The notes below the pieces were generated by a model. The model searched no databases and was not told the origin of the DNA. It saw only the letters and a list, made by a program, of their open reading frames with translations. DNA of 64,000 nucleotides from a virus, in the IMG/VR virus record IMGVR_UViG_3300010403_000705, positions 368,845-432,844 of that record; one strand, 5' to 3'. A program made the translations under genes and the position numbers. Numbering within the stretch: position 1 is the first letter of the stretch; each line of letters starts with the position of its first letter. Shown here in pieces: positions 57,713 through 64,000 of this stretch.

Positions 57713-59794
57713 ATGAAACCTACAAACTTGTCTATAGAAAAATTTAGAAATATTGGTATTATGGCACATATTGATGCTGGTAAAACAACAGTATCAGAGC
57801 GCATATTATTTTATAGTGGACGTATTCATTCTATGGGTGAAGTTCATAACGGTGATACTGTTATGGATGATGATCCTCTTGAAATGAAGCACGGCATCAC
57901 CATTAATTCGGCTGCCACCACTGTGTTTTGGGGCAAAGGTGGAGATATCTATCGTATTAATTTGATTGATACACCTGGTCACATTGATTTTACAGTTGAA
58001 GTTGAAAGATCATTAAGAGTGCTTGATGGTGCTGTATGTGTTCTTGACGGATCCCAAGGTGTTGAACCGCAAACAGAACAAGTATGGAGACAAGCTGATA
58101 AATATAATGTTACTCGTATAATTTTTGTTAATAAGATGGATAAAGTTGGTGCCAGTTTTCAAATGTCTTTGGATTCTTTAAAAGAAAAATTGGGCATTAA
58201 ACCTGTAGCCATTCAATTGCCGGCAGGTGAAGAAGATAAATTCAAAGGTATTTATGATCTGGTTAACATGAAATTAATTTCTTTTGATGAGAAATCTTTA
58301 GGAAGACAATATGATATTTCGGAAATTCCTCTTTCTGCTTTGGAAGAAGTCAAGGCTGCCAGGAATCAAATGATTGAGTCGTTAGCCGATGTTAGTGATT
58401 CTATTATGGAAAAATTTTTGGAGGGTAACCTGAGCGCTATTTCGATTGATGAGATTAAAATTGCTCTTCGTAAAGGTACTATCAACAGAGATTTATATCC
58501 AGTCATGTGTGGATCCGCTCTTCGTAACAAGGGAGTTCAAATGTTATTGGATGCAATAATAGATTATTTACCTTCTCCCATTGATCTGCCAGCTATAGCT
58601 GCGTTATCTAGTACAACAGGTGAAATGTTAAATTTCAAACCAGAAGCTAATGAAAAATTAGCTGCCCTATCTTTTAAGGTCGTTAATGATAAAAATGGTG
58701 ATCTTACATTCATTAGAATTTATTCTGGAACTTTAAGTGCTGGAAGTGTGGTATTTAACTCTACTCGACAACATACAGAACGTATTTCAAAATTGGTTTT
58801 GGTTCATGCTTCAAATAAGAATGAAGAAATAAAATCAGCCGGACCAGGAACTATTGTTGCGGCAGTTGGATTAAAAAATACTTTTACTGGAGACACGTTG
58901 TGTGAAAAGAAAAATCCAATTACCTTGGAGAAGATGGAATTTCCAGAACCAGTAGTAGAATTATCTGTGGAACCAAAAACTAATGCTGACCAAGATAAAT
59001 TATCAGCCGGCTTACAGAAAATGCTTTTATCAGATCCCTCATTGAAAGCGGGTACCAATATTGAAACCGGGCAAACTGTCCTAAAAGGTATGGGCGAGCT
59101 TCATTTGGAGATTGTAGTTGAACGTTTGAAAAGCGTGCATGGTGTTGATGTTAATACTGGTAAACCACAAGTTTCCTATAAAGAAACTATCACTAAGTCA
59201 AGCCAAGCAGATTATAAGTATGTTCGACAATCAGGTGGTAGAGGTCAATATGGTCATGTAGTAATTACTATTACTCCTGCTCCTAGAGGATCTGGATTGA
59301 TTTTTGTTAATGATATTGTAGGAGGAACTATTCCAAAAGAATATGTTCCTGCTGTTGAGAAAGGTATTAAAGGAGCCATGGAAAAAGGTGTATTAGCTGA
59401 TTATCCAGTCGTAGATGTAGAAGTACATCTTGTAGATGGAAGCTATCATAATGTAGACTCAAGTACCAATGCATTCGAAATTGCTGGCTCATTGGCTTTT
59501 CAACAAGCTGCAAAGGGTGCTGGAATGGTTATTTTAGAACCAATTATGGCATTAGAAATTGTAACTCCAGAACAATTTATGGGAGATGTAATTGGTACTG
59601 TTTCATCTAGAGGTGGACATATTAAAGATTCTACTATTAGAGGTAATGCTAGAGTGCTTTCAGCTCAAATGCCATTGAGAAATTTATTTGGTTATACTAC
59701 CGAGCTTCGTGGTAGAACTCAAGGCAGAGCCACACCCTCAGCAATTTTTTCTCACTATGAAGTATGTAATCTAAAATTATCTGAACTGAAATGA
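57713..59794 (+). CDS. fusA: Elongation factor G
   Basis: 693 aa, normal length. P-loop AHIDAGKT at 18-25, switch II DTPGH (~88-92), NKMD (~142-145), and domain IV/V blocks such as QSGGRGQYGHV and LRGRTQGRA. It catalyses ribosome translocation. The segment between P-loop and switch I (HNGDTVMDDDPLEMKHGIT) differs from the usual EGAATMDWMEQEQERGIT, so GTPase control or antibiotic/toxin sensitivity may differ. Phage-encoded EF-G is rare. Overlaps the next gene by four bases. Confidence 0.97.
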   Translation: MKPTNLSIEKFRNIGIMAHIDAGKTTVSERILFYSGRIHSMGEVHNGDTVMDDDPLEMKHGITINSAATTVFWGKGGDIYRINLIDTPGHIDFTVEVERSLRVLDGAVCVLDGSQGVEPQTEQVWRQADKYNVTRIIFVNKMDKVGASFQMSLDSLKEKLGIKPVAIQLPAGEEDKFKGIYDLVNMKLISFDEKSLGRQYDISEIPLSALEEVKAARNQMIESLADVSDSIMEKFLEGNLSAISIDEIKIALRKGTINRDLYPVMCGSALRNKGVQMLLDAIIDYLPSPIDLPAIAALSSTTGEMLNFKPEANEKLAALSFKVVNDKNGDLTFIRIYSGTLSAGSVVFNSTRQHTERISKLVLVHASNKNEEIKSAGPGTIVAAVGLKNTFTGDTLCEKKNPITLEKMEFPEPVVELSVEPKTNADQDKLSAGLQKMLLSDPSLKAGTNIETGQTVLKGMGELHLEIVVERLKSVHGVDVNTGKPQVSYKETITKSSQADYKYVRQSGGRGQYGHVVITITPAPRGSGLIFVNDIVGGTIPKEYVPAVEKGIKGAMEKGVLADYPVVDVEVHLVDGSYHNVDSSTNAFEIAGSLAFQQAAKGAGMVILEPIMALEIVTPEQFMGDVIGTVSSRGGHIKDSTIRGNARVLSAQMPLRNLFGYTTELRGRTQGRATPSAIFSHYEVCNLKLSELK

Positions 59795-60018
59795 TATCCT
59801 ATTATTCGATAGATGATAACTACTATCAGATTATTTTTACAAAGAATAGATTAACTATCTGGAAACATAGTGATGTTACCAATAACCATGGTTTTTGGAT
59901 TTATACTGCTAGTGCTAAGATTAAACATGGTAACCTAGACCATAATTGGTCTAGGTCTGTCCCAATAGAACTTAAAAAGTTTTGTGAAAAAATTTTAACA
60001 AATAAGGTATTTTGGTAA
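59791..60018 (+). CDS. Small protein with F-W tail, 75 aa
   Basis: Starts within the stop of fusA. A beta-rich body, then FCEKILTNKVFW at the end. NKVFW recurs in the proteins at 61090, 61309 and the mini-ORF at 62231. Function unknown. Confidence 0.6.
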   Translation: MISYYSIDDNYYQIIFTKNRLTIWKHSDVTNNHGFWIYTASAKIKHGNLDHNWSRSVPIELKKFCEKILTNKVFW

Positions 60019-60338
60019 TGTGCACAAGTTGTTTATCTTATACGGTATTAATTTCAAAAGAGACAAAAATTAATTCAGATTCAAGAGTAATTGATTCTCT
60101 AAGAGGTAATGTTAAAGGTGTTATTTTTAATAGAATATATTATAACATTATGCATCCAAAACAATCCTCTTATTGGTGCAATACTTCAGATATAGAATTG
60201 ATGTCAGTCTGTTTGATAAGAAACATCATAGATAACCAAATACAGTGGAATAAATTTGATTATGATCATGAATATCATATGATTTTAAATGGAAAATTTC
60301 TACTGGAAAAATTTAATAAGTTAGTGTTATTTGTATAA
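60012..60338 (+). CDS. Small protein, 108 aa
   Basis: Not recognised. Alpha/beta, ends KFNKLVLFV, a diverged form of the hydrophobic tail. Two bases before the first ATP-grasp gene. Confidence 0.5.
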   Translation: MVMCTSCLSYTVLISKETKINSDSRVIDSLRGNVKGVIFNRIYYNIMHPKQSSYWCNTSDIELMSVCLIRNIIDNQIQWNKFDYDHEYHMILNGKFLLEKFNKLVLFV

Positions 60339-60340
60339 TT

Positions 60341-61093
60341 ATGTTATTTATTACTCAACCACGTGTAGGAATTTCTCATAATGAGATTCTAGCTTTACAA
60401 ATCTCAGCCAGAGAATATGGGTGGGATGTAATTCCGGCAGATAGTAGTTGGAGACTTGATGAAGAATTAATAGCCAAAAAACAATTAGGCGTTCCATATG
60501 GTTCACAGATGTTTTGTGAAATTATTGCTCAACAAATGAATTGGAAACTTCATCAAAATGCTTTTGATTGGTTAGCACGATTACCAAAACATTACTTGAA
60601 ACGTCAAGTAGATTTTATGTCATTAAAAGAAGCAAAAAATCTACATGTTAAAAAATTTATTAAACCTGCTGATGATAAATGTTTTGACGCCAAAGTGTAT
60701 GAAGTGGGTACATTTAAACCTTCTGATTTAATATCAGAAGATTATCCAGTCTTAGTTTCTGAAATAGTAAAATGGGATTTAGAATATAGATGTTTTGTTA
60801 AAAATGGCATTGTTTATACTTGGTCTAATTATTTATTTTTTGGTGAAGTAAATGAAAGGAAATATAAGTATATGATTCCTGGAGATGATATCAGACCAGA
60901 TCAATTCGTATTAAATTTATTAAATGAGATTGGTGAAACTCCTAATTGTGTAATTGATATTGGAATTATTCACAATAAAGGTTGGGCGGTAATTGAAACA
61001 AATCCTATTTGGGCATCTGGTATTTATGGATGTGATCCGTATAAAATTATTGAAGCTATGGATGGATCTACTTCATTTTTGGAGAGTAAATGA
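60341..61093 (+). CDS. ATP-grasp protein (R2K-like)
   Basis: 250 aa. KKFIKPADDKCFDAKVYE is the ATP-binding Lys region. VSEIVKWDLEYRCFV and VIDIGIIHNKGWAVIETNPIW (D...E.N) are the metal-binding end of the ATP-grasp fold. It resembles the divergent R2K/CDC123-related clade found in phages and predicted to ligate peptides or amino acids to proteins. Overlaps the following small gene by four bases. Confidence 0.8.
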   Translation: MLFITQPRVGISHNEILALQISAREYGWDVIPADSSWRLDEELIAKKQLGVPYGSQMFCEIIAQQMNWKLHQNAFDWLARLPKHYLKRQVDFMSLKEAKNLHVKKFIKPADDKCFDAKVYEVGTFKPSDLISEDYPVLVSEIVKWDLEYRCFVKNGIVYTWSNYLFFGEVNERKYKYMIPGDDIRPDQFVLNLLNEIGETPNCVIDIGIIHNKGWAVIETNPIWASGIYGCDPYKIIEAMDGSTSFLESK

Positions 61094-61308
61094 CTTACTG
61101 GTTTGAAGAAAAATATGGTATAAGTATTTGTGATCGAGATACGGCAGAAATAATTTTAAAATGGGGACCAGAACTACAATATAAGATGTCCACCTATGTG
61201 GACATTCAAGGGGGTCTAATCATATGGAATCAAGGTAATAGTAAGGGTTTTCCAGCAGAAGCTATTATCTTTTTTAATAAAATAGTGAAAAATAAGGTAT
61301 TTTTGTAA
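61090..61308 (+). CDS. Small protein with F-L tail, 72 aa
   Basis: Beta-rich body, ends FFNKIVKNKVFL. Lies between the ATP-grasp gene and 61309. Function unknown. Confidence 0.6.
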   Translation: MTYWFEEKYGISICDRDTAEIILKWGPELQYKMSTYVDIQGGLIIWNQGNSKGFPAEAIIFFNKIVKNKVFL

Positions 61309-61581
61309 ATGGAATTTACATTAAATCTTGATAAAAATGAAGTTTATGATATTTATATACATTTAGATCATCTTATAATTCATAAGATAAATAAAGACCA
61401 TACTCTGGGCATTGAGATTTATTTTCAAGTGCCGATTAATAATATAATTCAATGGGAAAATATTTATTCATCACGCCCTTTAGTTGATCTAGCTATTAAT
61501 CCTTATGAAAAAGGAAATTTGCCTCATTATAAAGTAGTGAATTTTTGTAATAAGATAATGAACAATAAAATTTTTTGGTAA
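61309..61581 (+). CDS. Small protein with F-W tail, 90 aa
   Basis: Starts on the base after the previous stop. Ends FCNKIMNNKIFW, matching the tail of the 59791 protein. Function unknown. Confidence 0.6.
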   Translation: MEFTLNLDKNEVYDIYIHLDHLIIHKINKDHTLGIEIYFQVPINNIIQWENIYSSRPLVDLAINPYEKGNLPHYKVVNFCNKIMNNKIFW

Positions 61582-61588
61582 ATAATCT

Positions 61589-62218
61589 ATGGCGCAAATA
61601 CAATTTGATCAGTTAAGTTACTTTTTGGAAAGTAAAATTTTTATTATTGGAATAGATGAATGTGGATATGGAAGTATTTCTGGTCCACTTTGCGTGGGTG
61701 CAGTTAAAGCTCCTAAAAATTGGTCTATTCCTGGTCTTAAAGATTCCAAACAATTAACTCCCAAGAATCGCGAAATAATGCGTGTACAATTATTAAAATT
61801 GATTGAAAAAAACGTTATTCAATTTCATTTGGCTGAACGCACTAATAAACAAATTGATCAATTTGGTTTAGGAGTAATGTTGAAGGATTGTTATGTCGAA
61901 AATTTTAAAAAATTATATACGGATGACTCATTATTAGTTTGTGATGGAAATTTAAAATTTAATAATCTTGGAGTGGACGATTTAGATAAAGTTTGTATTA
62001 TTAAAGCCGACACTTTGGTCCCATCCGTTATGGCTGCTTCCATCTTAGCGAAAACCTATAGAGATGAAAAAATGAGAGAATTGCATAAGCAATATCCAAT
62101 GTATAATTGGATTGAAAATATGGGGTACTACGGCGCACAAGAAATTCACATTGGTGCCATCCGAAAATATGGATTTTCTCCATTACATCGTTTATCATAT
62201 AAATTAAAAAAGTTATAA
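61589..62218 (+). CDS. rnhB: Ribonuclease HII
   Basis: 209 aa. GIDECGYGSISGP holds the catalytic Asp-Glu (residues 23-24). LVCDGNL gives the third Asp, and KADTLVPSVMAASILAKTYRDE the C-terminal Asp. RNase HII removes ribonucleotides and RNA primers from DNA. The usual DEAGRG is DECGYG here. Followed by the mini-ORF MKVFW at 62231. Confidence 0.95.
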   Translation: MAQIQFDQLSYFLESKIFIIGIDECGYGSISGPLCVGAVKAPKNWSIPGLKDSKQLTPKNREIMRVQLLKLIEKNVIQFHLAERTNKQIDQFGLGVMLKDCYVENFKKLYTDDSLLVCDGNLKFNNLGVDDLDKVCIIKADTLVPSVMAASILAKTYRDEKMRELHKQYPMYNWIENMGYYGAQEIHIGAIRKYGFSPLHRLSYKLKKL

Positions 62219-62253
62219 ATACTATCAATAATGAAGGTGTTTTGGTAATAGTT

Positions 62254-63135
62254 ATGAATATTTTATTTCCAGCCAATTTTAATAGTAAAAATCAGATTGA
62301 TGATTCTTGGCAAAAAGAAGCTGAGGCTGCTAAATCTGTTGGATTTGATGTCTCTATTTTGATTGATGGCTATTTTGGATCGCCTATAAAGATCTATAAC
62401 AAAAAGTCTCCTTCTCTATATCGTGGATGGATAGTAACTCCGCAAGTCTATCAAGAGGTAGATTCGTTAGGTGCCGAACTTATTAACTCATATAATAGTT
62501 ATATGTGGTCATATGAATTTCCTAAATGGTACTTATGTCTTGAGGAATATACTCCACATTCATTAATTATTAAAGCTGATGAAATAGTTAAATGTGGACT
62601 TGAAGGAATAACTCCATTAGTGATTGACAATTTTAATTCTCAATCTATTATGATCAAAGATTTTTTGAAGAGTCGCAAACATGAATGGTACGATGCTTGT
62701 TTTATTAGAGATGCCTCCGACAGAACTGAACTTATTAGAGTGATGTCTAATTTTTTCAAACTTCAAGGCAGAGAATTTTATGGTGGTCTAGTGTTTAGAG
62801 AATTCCTTAATCTAAAGAAAATTGGATTTCATCCTAAGAGTAAGATGCCTTTGCCTCTAGAGTTTAGAACGTTTTTTGTGAATGGTAAACCTGTTTTCAC
62901 TACCCCTTATTGGAGTAATGATGTTAGTTATCCAGATAATGTCAACTATCCACCAAATAGTTGGTTAGAAGAAGTTGGAAAGAATGTTAATAGTCCTTTT
63001 GTAGCACTTGATATTGCGCAAGATGAAAATGATAAGTGGTGGGTTATTGAAGTAAATGATGGTGGGATTTCTGGATTGCCATCGCATGTCAATTTAGAAT
63101 CTTTCTATAAAATATTGTATGATCAGTTTCAATAA
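62254..63135 (+). CDS. Second ATP-grasp protein (R2K-like)
   Basis: 293 aa from ATG 62254. KMPLPLEFRTFFVNGKPVFT and WWVIEVNDGGISGLP match the two catalytic ends of ATP-grasp (E-x-R, then E-V-N-D). Related in architecture to the gene at 60341 but not a close paralog. Preceded by the F-W mini-ORF. Confidence 0.78.
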   Translation: MNILFPANFNSKNQIDDSWQKEAEAAKSVGFDVSILIDGYFGSPIKIYNKKSPSLYRGWIVTPQVYQEVDSLGAELINSYNSYMWSYEFPKWYLCLEEYTPHSLIIKADEIVKCGLEGITPLVIDNFNSQSIMIKDFLKSRKHEWYDACFIRDASDRTELIRVMSNFFKLQGREFYGGLVFREFLNLKKIGFHPKSKMPLPLEFRTFFVNGKPVFTTPYWSNDVSYPDNVNYPPNSWLEEVGKNVNSPFVALDIAQDENDKWWVIEVNDGGISGLPSHVNLESFYKILYDQFQ

Positions 63136-63194
63136 TTATAATGAATTGGAGAATAAATTAATGCGAAAAGTCTTTAAAAAATAAATGAGTAATT

Positions 63195-63440
63195 ATGGGA
63201 TATCATATTCGTGAAATAAAAAAAGGTAAATTCGGAGATTTTTCTAAAGTCCAAGAAGAATGGGAAGAATTATTGGATGCCTGTGAGCAGAATGCAAAAA
63301 TATTGGAATTAATTGAACTATCGGATTTATATGGAGCCATAGAAGGTTATCTTAATATTAAATATGGAATGACCATGGATGATATTAAGAAAATGTCAGA
63401 TATGACGTCATCTGCGTTTAAAGAAGGAAAAAGAAAATGA
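63195..63440 (+). CDS. MazG-like nucleotide pyrophosphohydrolase
   Basis: 81 aa. VQEEWEELLDACEQNAK...ELIELSDLYGAI is the EExxE...ExxD metal signature of small phage MazG-like enzymes that cleave NTPs to NMPs. The pattern is complete but the protein is short. Overlaps the next gene by four bases. Confidence 0.7.
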   Translation: MGYHIREIKKGKFGDFSKVQEEWEELLDACEQNAKILELIELSDLYGAIEGYLNIKYGMTMDDIKKMSDMTSSAFKEGKRK

Positions 63441-64000
63441 AACCAATTAATTGGACTTGGATTGGACAAGCCGTTCAATATTATGTTGATAATGAATTTA
63501 ATTATATAGAAGCTCCTTGGATTGTACAACAATCAGCTACAGAAGTTACTTTACCACTTTTTAGGCGTGCTTTTAAAGTTAGTCATCCAGTACCAAACCT
63601 AAACCTAGGTTTTTTGGTTGGTTCAGCAGAACAAAGTTTTATTCAAATGATGATGGACGGAGATTTGTCTAAAGGTAAGTATTGCGCAGCCGGACCTTGT
63701 TTTAGAGACGAGCAAATTGCAAATGAATGGCAATTGCATTATTTTTTCAAAGTAGAATTAATAGAAGTGTCTCCGAATTCCAAAAATGTGTTTGAGGTAA
63801 TGGATTGTGCACGCCATTTTATGGAGCAGATTGGTAATTGTAATATTAGAGTAGAAAAAACAGAAGAAGGTTTTGATTTAATTTGCAAAGATATTGAATT
63901 AGGGTCTTATGGTTTTCGTACTTATGATAATTTTTCCTGGACTTATGGGACTGGTTTAGCTTTGCCAAGATTTAGTCAAATGCTAGAAGTAGTAGAATAG
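63437..64000 (+). CDS. Stand-alone class II aaRS-like catalytic domain
   Basis: 187 aa, complete, ending at 63998-64000. FLVGSAEQSFI, then AAGPCFRDE and FFKVELIEV, resembles class II motif 2 (fRxE...xEF). TYGTGLALPRFSQML resembles motif 3 (GxGLxxxR). No anticodon-binding domain follows. It may be an amino-acid ligase or a paralog such as those that modify tRNA or proteins. Assignment rests on motifs only. Confidence 0.55.
   Translation: MKPINWTWIGQAVQYYVDNEFNYIEAPWIVQQSATEVTLPLFRRAFKVSHPVPNLNLGFLVGSAEQSFIQMMMDGDLSKGKYCAAGPCFRDEQIANEWQLHYFFKVELIEVSPNSKNVFEVMDCARHFMEQIGNCNIRVEKTEEGFDLICKDIELGSYGFRTYDNFSWTYGTGLALPRFSQMLEVVE

Noticed and set aside
1-64000. CRISPR array
   Set aside because: No regularly spaced direct repeats were seen. 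The repeated units in 32-39 kb are tRNA genes.
1-64000. Bacterial chromosome fragment
   Set aside because: aaRS, EF-G and RNase P RNA are present, but there are no ribosomal, cell-division or metabolic operons. The dense small unknown genes, one-strand coding and homing nucleases fit a huge phage.

Overview
The window is an AT-rich (by eye), very gene-dense piece of what looks like a huge (jumbo) tailed-phage genome. Nearly all genes lie on the + strand, with short or overlapping junctions. Most products are small and unrecognised, and homing-endonuclease-type genes (HNH, GIY-YIG, LAGLIDADG remnants) are scattered among them. There are no ribosomal proteins and no bacterial housekeeping operons. 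No capsid, tail or replication module was recognised, so this is an accessory/translation region. Eight small lipoproteins with lipoboxes suggest a host that processes lipoproteins.

Layout. 1-4.6 kb: end of a metallophosphatase, a HAD phosphatase, a cupin-like protein, a membrane protein and unknowns. 4.6-12.3 kb: a pyrimidine-loop hairpin RNA, tRNA-Leu, LysRS, GluRS, a SpoU-type RNA methylase, an amidohydrolase and a Nudix enzyme. 12.3-20.8 kb: a LemA plus TPM-domain pair, a second Nudix enzyme, an aberrant tRNA-Leu-like RNA, a basic Lys-rich protein, a kinase-like fold, a FEN/5'-3' exonuclease and a P-loop kinase. 20.8-25.6 kb: two paralogous D12-class adenine methyltransferases flanking the only intact minus-strand block (three genes). 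25.6-32 kb: a TROVE/Ro60-type protein, a PARG-type hydrolase, a broken LAGLIDADG endonuclease, a GIY-YIG protein and a VWA protein. 32-39 kb: a large tRNA array with small genes between, mixing ordinary tRNAs with many abnormal tRNA-like RNAs. 39-51.9 kb: unknowns, an HNH protein, a SIMPL-like protein, a phage-encoded RNase P RNA, an Rnl2-like RNA ligase, a CYTH protein and five tandem paralogs. 51.9-54.3 kb: tRNA-Cys, three tRNA-Ser, tRNA-Trp and an ADP-ribosylglycohydrolase. 54.3-64 kb: small proteins with a recurring C-terminal Phe-Trp tail, EF-G, two ATP-grasp proteins, RNase HII, a MazG-like protein and a stand-alone class II synthetase-like domain.

How it fits together. The recognisable genes form a translation and RNA-maintenance programme: tRNAs, RNase P RNA, aminoacyl-tRNA synthetases, EF-G, an RNA methylase, RNA ligase and phosphatase repair candidates, and a Ro60-like RNA-binding protein with a candidate Y-like RNA. 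A second theme is ADP-ribose/NAD chemistry (PARG-type, ARH-type, two Nudix). The most novel-looking items are (i) the tRNA-like RNAs with expanded anticodon arms, inserts or nested T-arms, including one with a possible kissing loop, and (ii) a set of small proteins sharing a basic-aromatic C-terminal tail around two ATP-grasp genes.
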